Shown: positions 30,563-41,101, counted from the first letter of the stretch. The stretch: DNA of 53,689 bases from an uncultured Selenomonadales bacterium (GCA_947307055.1 CAMZHX010000014.1:1-53689), one strand, 5' to 3'. The notes: generated from the letters alone by a model not told the origin. Program-made: numbers and translations.

Positions 30563-31053
30563 CTGTTATTGGGCTTTGGGCGATGCTTATGATTTTGCTT
30601 TACGCCCTGCAGACTTCGCTATTGACGTTCATAAGCTTTGACGGGTTCAGCGCAAATTTAATGCTCCTGCTGACGGTATCGATTGCCTTTCTGCGCGGGA
30701 ATGAGTACGGCGCATTTTTCGGATTTATGGCGGGGCTATTGCAGGACGCGACGACCGGAAGTTATTTCGGGCTGGCGACGTTCAGCTACATGACGATAGG
30801 GCTAATCTTCGGAAAATTTTCAGTCAATCTATTCCGCGACCAATCGCTTTTGCCGGTGATAAGTTCGATACCCGCGTTGACGATTCATTTCGCGATAACG
30901 ATAGGATTTTTATTCTTGCTCAATCACCAAATCGATTTGGCGCGATTTATGCGGGAAGATTTTTGGCCGGCGGCAATTATGCAAGTCGTGCTGGCTTATC
31001 CCGTACATAAAATCGTAGTCGAGCTGAACGAATACGCCAAGAAAAGGAGATAG
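30559..31053 (+). CDS. mreD: Rod shape-determining protein MreD
   Basis: A 164-residue polytopic membrane protein with five or six hydrophobic helices, the MreD component of the elongasome. FSANLMLLLTVSIAFLRGNEYGAFFGFMAGLLQDATTG is typical of the family. It overlaps mreC by four bases and is the third gene of mreBCD. No rodA or mrdA follows; an acyltransferase gene comes 17 bp later. Confidence 0.92.
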   Translation: MTVIGLWAMLMILLYALQTSLLTFISFDGFSANLMLLLTVSIAFLRGNEYGAFFGFMAGLLQDATTGSYFGLATFSYMTIGLIFGKFSVNLFRDQSLLPVISSIPALTIHFAITIGFLFLLNHQIDLARFMREDFWPAAIMQVVLAYPVHKIVVELNEYAKKRR

Positions 31054-31070
31054 GGGAGAAAGTGATTTAA

Positions 31071-32090
31071 TTGTCGCGAATGAATTGGCTGGACTTCGCA
31101 AAAGGCATTGCCATAATAAGCGTAGTTTTGGGGCACGCGCTCGACGACGATTCTTCGCTGAGCAAGCTCATTTATAGTTTCCACATGCCGTTCTTTTTTA
31201 TCATGGCGGGCTATCTTTTAAATTTGGACAAGTGGGGCGGCGCGGAAAATTTCAAACCGTTTGCGGCGAAACTTTTTAAGCGGCTGCTCGTGCCGTATTA
31301 CCTGGCGAACATTTTATTTTTTCCGATTTGGTTTGTCGTCTGTCACGAGCTTGGACATCTGAATTATTTTTGGGAATGGTGCACTTATAAGCCGCTCAAT
31401 TTTTTTACGGAAATTTTTATCGGCGACGGCACGAATTTAGTTTTGGGTCAGCTGTGGTTTTTGCCGACGCTTTTTTTGACGCAGATAATTTTAATTTTCC
31501 TTTACAATCATCTGATAAAAATCGGCGCGAAAATTTTTTTGTTCGCGGTCGCAATCGTCTCGTGCGCCGGCTTCGTCATTAAAAATTTTTTCTTACTGCC
31601 AATGGGCTTGGACATCGCTTTTGCCATGCAAATTTTTTTGTTGGCGGGCATTTTGATTCGCAGACACAAAGTCCTTGACAAAATGGATTTTAAACTTTGC
31701 GGCGCGTTGATTTTGATTTTGCTCGGCGTTTTTTATTTCAACGAAACGATTGACGTAAACACGCGAATTTACGGAAACCCGTTGCTGTTTTATGCGGGCG
31801 GCTTGGCGGGAACGTTGCTTGTTATGAAACTTTCCGCGCTGATAGCTAATGTAAATATTTTTTCGGTTATTAGTTATTGCGGGCGGCAGACGATGATGGT
31901 TTTGGTTATGCATACGATTTTGCTGAATATCTTTTACGACGTCCTTATCGATATATTCAAATTCCCGGCAGAAAAAATTTATACCGATTACGTTGTAATT
32001 TTTGCGGCGACTTTGATAGGCGTTGTTATTCCGTTGCTGATTGCTAAAAAATTTGGGCGATTACCCGTCTTAAAATATTTCAGTGCTTGA
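31071..32090 (+). CDS. Acyltransferase family 3 membrane protein
   Basis: A 339-residue protein with about ten membrane helices, of the acyltransferase 3 family (OafA/WecH-like), which transfers acyl groups to surface sugars. The N-terminal WLDFAKGIAIISVVLGHALDD carries the conserved motif ending in the catalytic-type His. SFHMPFFFIMAGYL follows, and GQLWFLPTLFLTQI lies near residue 128. The acceptor is unknown. The start is probably TTG 31071 behind GGGGAGAAAGTGATTTAA; ATG 31080 is the alternative. It is close behind mreD and may be co-transcribed. The gat promoter overlaps its stop. Confidence 0.85.
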   Translation: MSRMNWLDFAKGIAIISVVLGHALDDDSSLSKLIYSFHMPFFFIMAGYLLNLDKWGGAENFKPFAAKLFKRLLVPYYLANILFFPIWFVVCHELGHLNYFWEWCTYKPLNFFTEIFIGDGTNLVLGQLWFLPTLFLTQIILIFLYNHLIKIGAKIFLFAVAIVSCAGFVIKNFFLLPMGLDIAFAMQIFLLAGILIRRHKVLDKMDFKLCGALILILLGVFYFNETIDVNTRIYGNPLLFYAGGLAGTLLVMKLSALIANVNIFSVISYCGRQTMMVLVMHTILLNIFYDVLIDIFKFPAEKIYTDYVVIFAATLIGVVIPLLIAKKFGRLPVLKYFSA

Positions 32091-32115
32091 AAAATTATCA
32101 GCTCTTGTATAAAAT
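32087..32115 (+). promoter_or_regulatory. Predicted promoter of the gatC operon
   Basis: TTGAAA (32087-32092, overlapping the acyltransferase stop), a 17-bp spacer and TAAAAT (32110-32115). Confidence 0.65.
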
Positions 32116-32151
32116 AAACTTATAATTGAGGTTAGGAGGAAAAAGTTTTTT

Positions 32152-32442
32152 ATGAAGATAAGCGAGCAGGACATTAAAACGGTCGCGAGTTTATCACGGC
32201 TCAGGATTCGCGAGGAGGAAAAGGACGACGTTCTTTTTCAGCTCAATAAAATTTTGACGTATGTCGAGAACTTGCAGACGCTTGACACGTCGAACATCGA
32301 GCCGACAACTTACGCGCTCCCTATGCAAAATGTTTTCCGCGATGACAAAGTCAAACCGTCGCTGGATAGAGAACTTGCATTGTCGAATGCGCCGCTCAAA
32401 GAAGACGGCTACTTCAAAGTGCCGCGCGTCTTAGAAGTTTAA
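32152..32442 (+). CDS. gatC: Asp-tRNA(Asn)/Glu-tRNA(Gln) amidotransferase subunit C
   Basis: GatC of 96 residues, the small subunit that clamps GatA and GatB in the tRNA-dependent amidotransferase. Family features include VASLSRLRIREEEKDDVLFQLNKILTYVENLQTLDTSNIEPT and the C-terminal LKEDGYFKVPRVLE. The start is ATG 32152 behind TTAGGAGGAAAAAGTTTTTT. It is unusual that gatA is not next: an exported acetolactate decarboxylase gene intervenes. Confidence 0.95.
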   Translation: MKISEQDIKTVASLSRLRIREEEKDDVLFQLNKILTYVENLQTLDTSNIEPTTYALPMQNVFRDDKVKPSLDRELALSNAPLKEDGYFKVPRVLEV

Positions 32443-32468
32443 TTAAAAGTTTTTTGGAGGTTTTTGCA

Positions 32469-33278
32469 ATGAAAAAATTATTAACGGCAGCCCTTTTGGC
32501 AGGAACAATGCTTTTCAACACGGCATCGGCCGCGCCCGCACACACTAAAAACCGCGAGACTATTTATCAAATCGCGTTGCTTCAATCGTTGGCTATGGGC
32601 TACTTCGACGGCTCAATCAGCGTCAAGGATTTGAAAACTTATGGCGATACGGGCATTGGCACTTTCGAGGGGCTTAACGGCGAAATGATTGTCCTTGACG
32701 GCGTCGTCTATCGCGCTAACCAAGACTGCGAGATAAATGTTATGGCTGACAAGGAAACTGTCCCCTTCTCCAACGTCACATTCTTTGATAAAGATTTTTC
32801 CGTCAAGCTTAGCAATGTTCACGACAAAGCCGCGCTCGAAAAAATTTTGAATGAAACGCTTGATAAGAATGGGCGCAATAGCTTTTACATGGTGAAAATT
32901 TCCGGCGACTTCAACGAAATTCTTATCCGTAGCGAGAAGGGAACAAAGGAACCTTATCCGACTTTGGTCGAGGCCTTGAAGACGCAAAAGGAAATCACGC
33001 CCAAAAATATCAGCGGTACGATTGTAGGGTTGTATTGCCCCGATTTTATGAGTTCGCTCAATTCGACGGGCTGGCACTTCCACTTCATTTCCGCTGATAA
33101 AAAAATTGGCGGGCACGTTCTCGAATTGAACTTGAAGAGCGGCGAGGCTCAATTAGATAAGACCGATAGTTTCAAACTTGACTTGCCGAAGAAGAAAAAT
33201 TTCCATGCGCTGAACTTTAAGCAAGATATGAAAGAAGATATTCGCAAGGCTGAGCAGGACGTTCAGGGAGGTAAATAA
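32469..33278 (+). CDS. Exported alpha-acetolactate decarboxylase
   Basis: A 269-residue protein: a Sec signal peptide ([21 protein letters not shown], residues 1-21), then an alpha-acetolactate decarboxylase domain. The enzyme turns 2-acetolactate into acetoin using Zn. Family segments are [47 protein letters not shown] and PFSNVTFF. The metal-binding [19 protein letters not shown] (His-x-His then His) lies near residue 200. The enzyme is usually cytosolic and next to acetolactate synthase; exported forms are known from some Bacillus relatives. The start follows TTGGAGGTTTTTGCA. It lies between gatC and gatA, with only two bases before the gatA start. Confidence 0.88.
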   Translation: MKKLLTAALLAGTMLFNTASAAPAHTKNRETIYQIALLQSLAMGYFDGSISVKDLKTYGDTGIGTFEGLNGEMIVLDGVVYRANQDCEINVMADKETVPFSNVTFFDKDFSVKLSNVHDKAALEKILNETLDKNGRNSFYMVKISGDFNEILIRSEKGTKEPYPTLVEALKTQKEITPKNISGTIVGLYCPDFMSSLNSTGWHFHFISADKKIGGHVLELNLKSGEAQLDKTDSFKLDLPKKKNFHALNFKQDMKEDIRKAEQDVQGGK

Positions 33279-33280
33279 TT

Positions 33281-34711
33281 TTGGCATTGTACAACAAGAC
33301 GGCTCACGAATTGCACGAACTTTTACAGACTAAAAAAATTTCTGCGGCGGAATTAACTGCCGATATTTTTTCGCGCATTGACGAGGTCGAAAATAAAATC
33401 GGCGCGTACTTGACATTGACTCGCGACAAGGCAACGGTTACCGTTAAGGCCGTCGACGATAAAATTTCTCGTGGCGAAAAAATTGCTCCGCTCGAAGGCA
33501 TTCCCTGCGGCATCAAGGATAACATTTGCACAAAGGGTATCAGGACAACTTGCGCCTCGAAAATCCTTGAAAATTTTATCCCGCCCTACGACGCGACCGC
33601 TTATGCTAAACTCGCCGCGCAAAATTCAATTATCGTCGGCAAACTTAACCTCGATGAATTTGCTATGGGCGGCTCAACTGAAAATTCCGCCTTCCACACG
33701 ACCCATAACCCGCACGACTTGGAAAGGGTGCCTGGCGGTTCATCTGGCGGGAGTGCGGCGGCAGTCGCGGGCGGCGAGGCGATTTTTACTCTCGGCTCCG
33801 ATACCGGCGGTTCGATTCGTCAACCGGCAAGTTTCTGCGGCGTTGTAGGATTCAAGCCCACTTACGGCAGAGTTTCGCGCTATGGTCTTGTTGCCTTCGC
33901 GTCGTCGCTCGACCAGATTGGCCCTTTAACTCGCGACGTGACTGACTGCGCCCTTGTCCTCAATGCGATTTGCGGTCATGATGATATGGATTCGACTTCG
34001 ACCGCCGCGCCCGTTCCCGACTTCACCAAAAGTTTGGTCGCCAACGTTAAAGGCTTGAAAATCGGTTTACCCAAAGAATATTTCGTTAAGGGCATCGATG
34101 CCGAAGTTGAGACCGCCATTCGCGACGTCGCTAAAAAATTTGAAAGTCTCGGCGCGGAGATTGTCGAATTAAGTTTGCCGCACACCGACTACGCCATTTC
34201 GACTTACTATCTGATTGCGCCCGCCGAAGCCGCTACGAATCTTGAACGCTATGACGGCGTGAGTTATGGTGCTCGCGTCGACGGCGCGGACGTTGTCGAG
34301 ATGATGACTAATACTCGCACGGAAAAATTTGGCGCGGAAGTCAAACGCCGCATTATGATTGGCAACTACGCCCTAAGCGCGGGTTATTACGACGCCTATT
34401 ATCTCAAAGCCTTGAAGGTTCGGACGCTGATTCAAAAAGATTTCACCGACGCTTTTCAAAATGTCGACGTGATTCTTACTCCGACTACGCCTAATGCCGC
34501 GTTCAAAATCGGCGAGATGACTTCCGACCCACTCAAAATGTATTTGCAAGACATTTGCACGGTGCCGGTAAATATCGCGGGCTTGCCTGGCGTCTCGGTT
34601 CCCTGCGGCGTCAACAAAAATAATTTGCCGCTCGGTTTCCAACTAATCGGCAAAGCTCTCGACGAGGCAACCATTTTGCAAGCCGCATTTACTTACGAAC
34701 AAAGCTTGTAA
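33281..34711 (+). CDS. gatA: Asp-tRNA(Asn)/Glu-tRNA(Gln) amidotransferase subunit A
   Basis: GatA of 476 residues, the amidase that releases ammonia from Gln for tRNA-bound Glu or Asp. The amidase signature is intact: [20 protein letters not shown] with the catalytic Lys near residue 75, [13 protein letters not shown] with a catalytic Ser near 150, and [16 protein letters not shown] with the second Ser near 174. The start is a TTG at 33281 behind CAGGGAGGT. gatB does not follow; tig is next. So the third subunit must be encoded elsewhere. Confidence 0.96.
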   Translation: MALYNKTAHELHELLQTKKISAAELTADIFSRIDEVENKIGAYLTLTRDKATVTVKAVDDKISRGEKIAPLEGIPCGIKDNICTKGIRTTCASKILENFIPPYDATAYAKLAAQNSIIVGKLNLDEFAMGGSTENSAFHTTHNPHDLERVPGGSSGGSAAAVAGGEAIFTLGSDTGGSIRQPASFCGVVGFKPTYGRVSRYGLVAFASSLDQIGPLTRDVTDCALVLNAICGHDDMDSTSTAAPVPDFTKSLVANVKGLKIGLPKEYFVKGIDAEVETAIRDVAKKFESLGAEIVELSLPHTDYAISTYYLIAPAEAATNLERYDGVSYGARVDGADVVEMMTNTRTEKFGAEVKRRIMIGNYALSAGYYDAYYLKALKVRTLIQKDFTDAFQNVDVILTPTTPNAAFKIGEMTSDPLKMYLQDICTVPVNIAGLPGVSVPCGVNKNNLPLGFQLIGKALDEATILQAAFTYEQSL

Positions 34712-34734
34712 TTTCTAAAAACTTATGGTAACAT
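34706..34734 (+). promoter_or_regulatory. Predicted tig promoter
   Basis: TTGTAA (34706-34711, overlapping the gatA stop), a 17-bp spacer and TAACAT (34729-34734). Confidence 0.5.
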
Positions 34735-34768
34735 AAACGGCGCACAAAAAAACTAGGAGGTCAAAATT

Positions 34769-36127
34769 TTGAAACTTACCCAAAAGAAGATAGACGATTA
34801 CAATATCGAACTCACAATCACGGAAGATGCGGAGATGTTCTCCAAAGAAATCAAAAACGCTGCGAAGTTGCTCGCTAATCGCGTAAGCATTCCCGGTTTT
34901 CGCAAGGGCAAAGCTCCTCAAGCCGTCCTCGAAAAAAGACTCGGCAAAGACGCAATCATCAACGAAGCGTCCGATATGCTTATCCAAAAGTCGACACGCG
35001 AGGCTCTCCGCATTCTGAACTTGACGCCCGTCAGCGAAAATAAAGCCGATGTCATCACGAACGAAGAAGGCAAAGATTTCGTTTTCACGCTGACTTTTAT
35101 TCCCTTCCCGAAAGTCACGCTCGGCGAATACAAAAATATCGACGTTGAAAAAGTTGTCGAGCCCGTCACTGATGAAGACGTTGATAAACAAGTCGAAGCT
35201 ATGCGCGCTCATCATGCCAACCTAATCGACGCGGCAGAGGACGACCCCATTGTTGACGGCGACTTCATAACACTTGATTACACGGGCACCATTGACGGCG
35301 AAAAATTCGCGGGCGGAGAGGCTAAAGACCAACCTTTGGAAATCGGTTCGCATAAATTTATTCCTGGCTTCGAGGAACAACTTATCGGCGCGAAGGTCGG
35401 CGAGGAACGCACAATCAAAGTCACTTTCCCCGAAGAGTATCACACTAAAAAGCTTGCCGGTAAGGACGCTGAGTTCGCTTGCAAAATCAATAGCATTAAG
35501 CATCGCGAGCTGCCCGAACTCAATGACGAGTTCGTCAAGAAAATTAGCACCTTCCAGACCGTCGACGAATACAAAGCCAACATTCGCCAGAACATGGAAA
35601 AGAACGCCGAAAATCGCGCAGTCGAGGCGCAACGCCAAGCCGCTATTGATAAAGCGGTCGAGAACATGACGATTGATTTGCCGCCTATCATGGTTGAAAA
35701 TCGCGTAACGCAAATGATTAAGGAACTCGACGCAAACCTCCAAACGCAAGGCATGAAGCTCGAACAGTACATGGCATTTTCGGGCGTCGATATGGATAGA
35801 ATGCGCGAAGATTATCGCGAGACGGCAAAGAAAAATGTTTTGGCGGACATCATGCTTGAGAACGTCGCGAATAAAGAAAAACTCACCGCTACTCCGGAAG
35901 AACTCAACTTTGAAATCGCGATGATGGCGCAAATGTATCGCACGCAGCCGAAACAAGTCGCTAAGTACCTCAAGGAGAGCGGACAACTCATAAACGTCGC
36001 GAGCACAATCCGTCGCCGTAAAGCTATGAAATTTATTTTCGACAACATGGCGGGAGCTCAAAAAGTAGACGAACCCGCGACAGAAACTCCAGAACCTAAA
36101 GAGGCAACAGAAACTAAAGAGAACTGA
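34769..36127 (+). CDS. tig: Trigger factor (ribosome-bound peptidyl-prolyl isomerase)
   Basis: Trigger factor of 452 residues, the chaperone at the ribosomal exit tunnel. The N-terminal ribosome-binding signature is [21 protein letters not shown] near residue 45. The FKBP-type PPIase domain spans about 150-235 ([38 protein letters not shown]). The rest is the helical chaperone arms. A short acidic Thr/Glu-rich tail ([15 protein letters not shown]) ends the protein. The start is a TTG at 34769 directly behind AGGAGGTCAAAATT. It is followed by a terminator and clpP-clpX-lon, a classic Firmicutes protein-quality-control block. Confidence 0.95.
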   Translation: MKLTQKKIDDYNIELTITEDAEMFSKEIKNAAKLLANRVSIPGFRKGKAPQAVLEKRLGKDAIINEASDMLIQKSTREALRILNLTPVSENKADVITNEEGKDFVFTLTFIPFPKVTLGEYKNIDVEKVVEPVTDEDVDKQVEAMRAHHANLIDAAEDDPIVDGDFITLDYTGTIDGEKFAGGEAKDQPLEIGSHKFIPGFEEQLIGAKVGEERTIKVTFPEEYHTKKLAGKDAEFACKINSIKHRELPELNDEFVKKISTFQTVDEYKANIRQNMEKNAENRAVEAQRQAAIDKAVENMTIDLPPIMVENRVTQMIKELDANLQTQGMKLEQYMAFSGVDMDRMREDYRETAKKNVLADIMLENVANKEKLTATPEELNFEIAMMAQMYRTQPKQVAKYLKESGQLINVASTIRRRKAMKFIFDNMAGAQKVDEPATETPEPKEATETKEN

Positions 36128-36134
36128 AAATCCT

Positions 36135-36167
36135 AAGGGCGTGACAATTAAATCACCGCCCTTTTTT
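36135..36167 (+). terminator. Intrinsic terminator between tig and clpP
   Basis: AAGGGCG-TGA pairs with TCA-CCGCCCTT, followed by TTTTT. Confidence 0.8.
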
Positions 36168-36191
36168 AAAAAATATTTCGAGGTGATAAAT

Positions 36192-36788
36192 ATGGCTTAC
36201 TATGTGCCGATGGTTATAGAAAAGACGAGCTACGGCGAACGCGCTTACGATATTTATTCGCGCCTGCTCAAAGATAGGATAGTTTTTCTCGGCGGCCCGA
36301 TAAATGATGACGTTGCAAACTCGGTCGTTGCGCAACTCCTTTTCCTCGAAAGCGAAGACCCCGACAAGGATATCCACCTTTATATTAACAGTCCGGGCGG
36401 CGTCGTGACCGCAGGGCTTGCGATTTACGACACAATGCAGTATATTAAACCCGATGTCTCGACGATTTGTATCGGGCAAGCGGCGAGTATGGGAAGTCTC
36501 CTTTTGACTTCGGGCGCGAAGGGTAAACGCTTTGCCCTGCCGCTCGCAAGGATTATGATTCATCAGCCATTGGGCGGCGCAAGCGGTCAATCAACTGACA
36601 TTCAGATTCAAGCGCGAGAAATTTTGAGACTGCGCGAGGTCGGCAACGATATTCTCTGTAGACATACCGGTCAGCCGCGAGAAAAAGTTATGGCCGATAC
36701 CGAGCGCGATAACTTCATGACGGCGGAGGATGCTAAAGCTTACGGCTTGATTGACGACGTTATTTCTCGTCCACCTAAAGGCAACTAA
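36192..36788 (+). CDS. clpP: ATP-dependent Clp protease proteolytic subunit
   Basis: ClpP of 198 residues, the serine protease that forms the chamber used with ClpX. The catalytic triad is visible: Ser99 in [12 protein letters not shown], His124 in [10 protein letters not shown], and Asp in [13 protein letters not shown]. The N-terminus [22 protein letters not shown] is typical. The start is ATG 36192, with GAGGTGATAA just upstream. A tandem repeat lies between it and clpX. Confidence 0.97.
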   Translation: MAYYVPMVIEKTSYGERAYDIYSRLLKDRIVFLGGPINDDVANSVVAQLLFLESEDPDKDIHLYINSPGGVVTAGLAIYDTMQYIKPDVSTICIGQAASMGSLLLTSGAKGKRFALPLARIMIHQPLGGASGQSTDIQIQAREILRLREVGNDILCRHTGQPREKVMADTERDNFMTAEDAKAYGLIDDVISRPPKGN

Positions 36789-36795
36789 TAAAAAA

Positions 36796-36828
36796 ATTAC
36801 GCATTACGCATTACGCATTGCGCATTGC
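36796..36828 (-). repeat. Short tandem repeat, AATGCGT family (minus orientation), clpP-clpX gap
   Basis: Units read ATTACGC / ATTGCGC on the plus strand, over four copies. The repeat ends just before the clpX ribosome binding site. Confidence 0.88.
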
Positions 36829-36845
36829 TTTTCGGAGGTGAGAGC

Positions 36846-38105
36846 GTGTTGAAATTTGGTAAGGAGCGCGACACGTTGAAATGTTCATTTTGCGGGAAAA
36901 GCGAACATAGTGTAAAGAAATTGATAGCGGGGACGGGCGTTTACATTTGCGATAGCTGCGTCGAACTCTGCAACGAAATTTTGCAAAAAGATTTGGACGA
37001 CGAGGACGAAATTGTCGGCACCGATAAATTGCCAAAGCCTAAAGAAATCTGCGCCAAGCTCGACGAATACGTCATCGGGCAGGCGGAAGCTAAGAAAACT
37101 ATTTCGGTCGCCGTGTACAATCATTATAAAAGAATCGGTCACCACCCCGTTGGCAAAGACGGCCTCGAATTGCAAAAATCAAATATCCTCATGATTGGCC
37201 CGACCGGTAGCGGCAAAACTCTTCTCGCGCAGACGTTAGCGAAAATTTTAAATGTGCCGCTCGTGATTGTCGACGCGAATTCTTTGACGGAGGCGGGCTA
37301 CGTTGGAGACGATGCCGAAGACATTTTGTTTGACTTGTTGCAAGCCGCTAAGGGCGATGCCCATAGAGCCGAGCGCGGGATAATTTATATAGACGAGGTT
37401 GACAAAATCGCTCGCAAGCCCGGCATGTATCGCGACGTTTCGGGCGAAGGCGTTCAACAAGCTCTGCTGAAAATTTTGGAGGGTACGCGCGTCAATGTTC
37501 CCGTGCCCAATCAACATCAGCAAGGCCAGCCGCCCGAATTTATCGCTATGGACACGAAAAATATTTTGTTCATATGCGGCGGCGCGTTCAACGACTTGGA
37601 TAAGGTAATCGAGAAGCGGACTAAGGGCAGTCAGCTCGGTTTCGGCGCGAAAGTCCTTTCGACCGGTGAAAAAAATATCGGCGAAACTCTTAAAGAAGTC
37701 GTGCCCGACGATTTGATAAATAACGGCTTGATTCCGGAATTTGTAGGGCGGTTGCCAATAGTCGTGACGCTCGACCCGCTCGACGAAAGCGACTTAGTCA
37801 AAATCCTCACCAAGCCGAAAAATGCACTCGTCAAGCAATATCAAAAGCTAATGGAAATGGACGGCGCAAAACTCACATTCGAGGACGAAGCACTACAACT
37901 GATTGCACGGGAAGCGATTCAACGTAAGACCGGAGCACGCGGTTTGAGGTCGATACTTGAACGGGTTATGCGTAATGTTATGTTCGAGGTGCCGTCAATT
38001 AGCGGCAATACGCTTTGCACCGTCACGAAGGAAGATATTTTGTACAATCAGGAGCCAAAGCTCAGAGCGAATACCAAAAGGATTAAACGGACAGCGAATG
38101 GATAG
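36846..38105 (+). CDS. clpX: ATP-dependent Clp protease ATPase subunit ClpX
   Basis: ClpX of 419 residues, the AAA+ unfoldase partner of ClpP. The N-terminal zinc-binding domain has CSFCGKS and ICDSCVELC. Walker A is GPTGSGKT near residue 115, Walker B is [14 protein letters not shown] near 178. The ClpP-contacting IGF-like loop is replaced here by SQLGFGAK, which keeps the GF core. Sensor 2 is [12 protein letters not shown]. The start is GTG 36846 with GGAGG seven bases upstream; the neighbouring TTG 36849 is the alternative. It is followed by a repeat-derived hairpin and lon. Confidence 0.97.
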   Translation: MLKFGKERDTLKCSFCGKSEHSVKKLIAGTGVYICDSCVELCNEILQKDLDDEDEIVGTDKLPKPKEICAKLDEYVIGQAEAKKTISVAVYNHYKRIGHHPVGKDGLELQKSNILMIGPTGSGKTLLAQTLAKILNVPLVIVDANSLTEAGYVGDDAEDILFDLLQAAKGDAHRAERGIIYIDEVDKIARKPGMYRDVSGEGVQQALLKILEGTRVNVPVPNQHQQGQPPEFIAMDTKNILFICGGAFNDLDKVIEKRTKGSQLGFGAKVLSTGEKNIGETLKEVVPDDLINNGLIPEFVGRLPIVVTLDPLDESDLVKILTKPKNALVKQYQKLMEMDGAKLTFEDEALQLIAREAIQRKTGARGLRSILERVMRNVMFEVPSISGNTLCTVTKEDILYNQEPKLRANTKRIKRTANG

Positions 38106-38194
38106 GGAGAAGGGAGATGGGAGATGGGAAAAGGGTAGGGATAAGGTTTTAGACTTTTCCCATTTCCCTTTTCCCATTTCCCTTTCCCCTTACA
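38104..38194 (+). repeat. Inverted tandem repeat, GGGAGAT / TTTCCCA family
   Basis: A purine-rich arm of GGGAGAT, GGGAAAA-type units (38104-38144) faces a pyrimidine-rich arm of TTTCCCA, TTTCCCT-type units (38154-38194). It predicts a large hairpin between clpX and lon. The lon ribosome binding site follows. Confidence 0.8.
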
Positions 38195-38209
38195 AAGGAG
38201 GGATTTGGC

Positions 38210-40528
38210 ATGGCTGAAAAAATAACTTTGCCGCTCGTGCCGCTAAGAGGGCTTGTCGTCTTCCCGAATATGATAATGCACCTCGACGTAGGGCGCGATA
38301 CTTCAGTCAATGCACTAGAGGCGGCAATGGTCGGAAACAGAAAAGTATTTTTAGTGGCGCAAGTCGATATCGATACCGACACGCCCGAAGAAGATGACCT
38401 TTACGAAGTCGGGACAATCTCCGAAATCCGCCAGATAATCAAATTGCCCGACGGAAATGTCCGCGTGCTCGTCGAGGGCGTCAATCGCGGCATAATGCTA
38501 AGCTATCAAGAACTCGAAGATAAAAATTATGTCGAATCTGAAATCGAAGTTCACGAAGACCATTGGGAAGAAACTTTAGAAACGGAAGCACTTGTGCGAG
38601 GCGTCGTTCACCAATTCGAGGAGTGGGTTAAGCTCAGCAAGCGCATACCTTCCGAAACTTTCGTATCAATCACGATTCTTGAGGACTTCGGGCGGCTCGC
38701 CGATTTGATTGCCAGCCATTTAAATTTAAAACTCGAAACTAAGCAAGAAATTTTGGATTGCCTTGATGTCAGCCAGCGATTGGAAAAACTTTACGGCATT
38801 TTGACGCGTGAGCTTGAAGTTTTGCAAATGGAATTCCAAATTAACAAGCGCGTCCGCAATCAAATGGAAAAAATTCAAAAGGATCACTACTTGCGCGAAC
38901 AGCTCAAGGCGATTCATAAAGAGCTTGGCGAGGACGAGGACGTTGCCGAAGAAACTTCAGGCTATCGCAAGAAGATTGAAGAGGGCGATTATCCCGACGA
39001 AGTCAAAGAGATTCTTGAAAAGGAAATGAAACGGCTGGAGCGGTTGCCGTCAATGGCGTCGGAAGGCAATGTGATTCGCACGTATATCGAATTGCTAATG
39101 GAAATGCCGTGGCGAAAGTCGTCGGAAGATGAAATGGACATAGCGGAGGCGGCCAAAATTCTCGACGCAGACCATTACGGGCTAGAAAAAGTCAAGGAGC
39201 GCATTTTGGATTTCTTAGCCGTCAAAGTTCTGACGAAAGATAAGCCCGCACCGATTTTATGTTTGGTGGGGCCGCCGGGCGTCGGGAAAACTTCTTTAGC
39301 GTCGTCGGTGGCTAAGGCGACAGGTAGAAAATTTATCAGAGCGAGTTTAGGCGGCATACGCGACGAGGCCGAAATTCGCGGACATAGGCGGACTTACGTC
39401 GGCGCGATGCCAGGCAGAATCATTCAGGGCATAAAAAAGGCCGGCACAAATAATCCGGTCTTCCTGCTCGACGAAATCGACAAGCTCGGCAAAGACGGTT
39501 GGGCGGGCGACCCTTCAGCGGCATTGCTCGAAGTGCTCGACCCCGCGCAGAATAATTCTTTCAACGACCACTACCTTGACACGCCATTTGATTTGTCGAA
39601 AGTCCTTTGGATAGTCACGGCGAACAGTTTAGGCACGGTTCCCAAACCTTTGCGCGACCGCATGGAAGTTATCACGCTGTCGAGCTACACTGAAAACGAG
39701 AAATTTGAAATTGCCCGCCGCTACCTCATCAAGCGTCAGAAGGAAGAGAACGGTCTCAAGAAGGGCGACGTAGTTTTTGCAAAGGGCGTCTTGCAGGAGA
39801 TTATCGCGGAGTATACGCGGGAATCAGGCGTGCGCGAACTTGAACGGATTATTGGTCGGGCATGTCGTAAAGCCGCTCGCAAAATCGTTGAGGGTCATGA
39901 GGGCGTTGTTTACATCACGAAAAAAAATCTGCGCGACTTCATCGGGCGTCCGAAGTTTTTACAGACTCGCGCCGAAAAGCAACCGCAAATCGGCGTTTCA
40001 ACCGGTATGGCTTGGACGGAAGTCGGCGGCGATATTCTCCCCACTGAAGCTATCGTCCTAAAGGGTAACGGCAAACTTCTTTTGACCGGCAAGCTCGGCG
40101 AAGTCATGCAGGAATCCGCGCAGGCAGGGCTGACTTACATTCGCAGCCGTAGCGACTTGATGAAGCTCGACGACGACTTTTACGAGAAAAATGATATTCA
40201 CGTCCACGTGCCCGAAGGCGCAGTTCCTAAGGACGGACCCAGCGCAGGCATAACTATGGCAACCGCGATGATTTCCGCACTGACTAAGAAAAAAGTTCGC
40301 AGCGATGTCGCTATGACCGGAGAAATAACTCTGCGCGGAAATGTTTTGCCGATAGGCGGGCTCAAGGAAAAAGTTTTGGCGGCTTATCGCGAGGGAATGC
40401 ACACAATCATTTTGCCTAAAGAAAATGCCCCCGACATTGAAGACATCCCCCAAAGCGTTCGCGAGAAATTGGAGTTCGTGACGGTCGAAAATATGGATGA
40501 AGTTTTGAAGACCGCGCTCATTCAATGA
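38210..40528 (+). CDS. lon: ATP-dependent protease Lon
   Basis: Lon of 772 residues, a cytoplasmic AAA+ serine protease of damaged and regulatory proteins. The N-terminal LON domain begins [16 protein letters not shown] coiled linker follows (about 190-250), Walker A is [15 protein letters not shown] near residue 355, and Walker B is [11 protein letters not shown] near 416. The C-terminal protease domain has the catalytic Ser in [14 protein letters not shown] and Lys in [10 protein letters not shown]. Length is typical. The start follows AAAGGAGGGATTTGGC. A toxin-antitoxin pair begins 19 bp after its stop and is probably on the same transcript. Confidence 0.97.
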   Translation: MAEKITLPLVPLRGLVVFPNMIMHLDVGRDTSVNALEAAMVGNRKVFLVAQVDIDTDTPEEDDLYEVGTISEIRQIIKLPDGNVRVLVEGVNRGIMLSYQELEDKNYVESEIEVHEDHWEETLETEALVRGVVHQFEEWVKLSKRIPSETFVSITILEDFGRLADLIASHLNLKLETKQEILDCLDVSQRLEKLYGILTRELEVLQMEFQINKRVRNQMEKIQKDHYLREQLKAIHKELGEDEDVAEETSGYRKKIEEGDYPDEVKEILEKEMKRLERLPSMASEGNVIRTYIELLMEMPWRKSSEDEMDIAEAAKILDADHYGLEKVKERILDFLAVKVLTKDKPAPILCLVGPPGVGKTSLASSVAKATGRKFIRASLGGIRDEAEIRGHRRTYVGAMPGRIIQGIKKAGTNNPVFLLDEIDKLGKDGWAGDPSAALLEVLDPAQNNSFNDHYLDTPFDLSKVLWIVTANSLGTVPKPLRDRMEVITLSSYTENEKFEIARRYLIKRQKEENGLKKGDVVFAKGVLQEIIAEYTRESGVRELERIIGRACRKAARKIVEGHEGVVYITKKNLRDFIGRPKFLQTRAEKQPQIGVSTGMAWTEVGGDILPTEAIVLKGNGKLLLTGKLGEVMQESAQAGLTYIRSRSDLMKLDDDFYEKNDIHVHVPEGAVPKDGPSAGITMATAMISALTKKKVRSDVAMTGEITLRGNVLPIGGLKEKVLAAYREGMHTIILPKENAPDIEDIPQSVREKLEFVTVENMDEVLKTALIQ

Positions 40529-40547
40529 CTTGGGAGGATTGATTGCT

Positions 40548-40745
40548 ATGGAAGAAAAGTACGAACGCTATTGCACAATCGAAGAATCAATTATCGAGGC
40601 TTGCAAAGAAGTCAACCTTATGCGCAAAGGCTTAAAGCCCAAAATTGATGCTCGCGAAGCATTAGAAAGACTTAGGAAAGAACTTGAGGAAGAGCCGACA
40701 GAAGAAAAAATTTTTCGCCCGAAAAAAAAGGTTGCTGTAAGATGA
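40548..40745 (+). CDS. Putative antitoxin of a RelE-type toxin-antitoxin pair
   Basis: A 65-residue, highly charged protein: an N-terminal helix region (IEESIIEACKEVNLMRKG), then an acidic-basic linker and a Lys-rich end. No classic DNA-binding fold is obvious. It is called an antitoxin from position: its stop overlaps the start of a RelE/ParE-like toxin by four bases, the usual order of antitoxin then toxin. The start is ATG 40548 behind TTGGGAGGATTGATTGCT. It lies directly downstream of lon, whose product degrades many such antitoxins. Confidence 0.65.
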   Translation: MEEKYERYCTIEESIIEACKEVNLMRKGLKPKIDAREALERLRKELEEEPTEEKIFRPKKKVAVR

Positions 40746-41095
40746 TAGTTAATTGGAGTAAGAAAATTAACGACGATGTTAAATTTTATTATTGGAAAAA
40801 GAAATTCAAAAAAATTCTCGATGATATAGAATCAATAATACCAGACTTGGAGGCGGGGAATCTCGTTGGCGATAAGCTGTCGGGGTTCAATCTGCCCGAA
40901 GGTGCCGCGCTCTACAAAGTTCGCATTGCAAACACTTCGGCGAACGTCGGCAAGTCAAATGGTTTCCGCCTCATTTACTACTTGTCGATTGGCGACGAAA
41001 TCTATCTTCTTACAATCTACTCGAAGAAGGACGACGAACGCATTCCAAATGACGCGCAAATTGCAATGCTCGTCGGCAACACGCTTGAATTTTAA
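40742..41095 (+). CDS. RelE/ParE-superfamily toxin
   Basis: A 117-residue protein of the RelE/ParE superfamily, subgroup with the conserved C-terminal sequence FRLIYYLSIGDEIYLLTIYSKKDDERI. Upstream lie the family's helical pair (KKFKKILDDIESIIPDLEAGN) and the KVRIANTSANVGKSNGF strand region. Members cleave mRNA at the ribosome or inhibit gyrase; which applies here cannot be told. It overlaps the antitoxin gene by ATGA, so the two are translationally coupled. An intrinsic terminator follows. Confidence 0.82.
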   Translation: MIVNWSKKINDDVKFYYWKKKFKKILDDIESIIPDLEAGNLVGDKLSGFNLPEGAALYKVRIANTSANVGKSNGFRLIYYLSIGDEIYLLTIYSKKDDERIPNDAQIAMLVGNTLEF

Positions 41096-41101
41096 ATTGA
41101 A

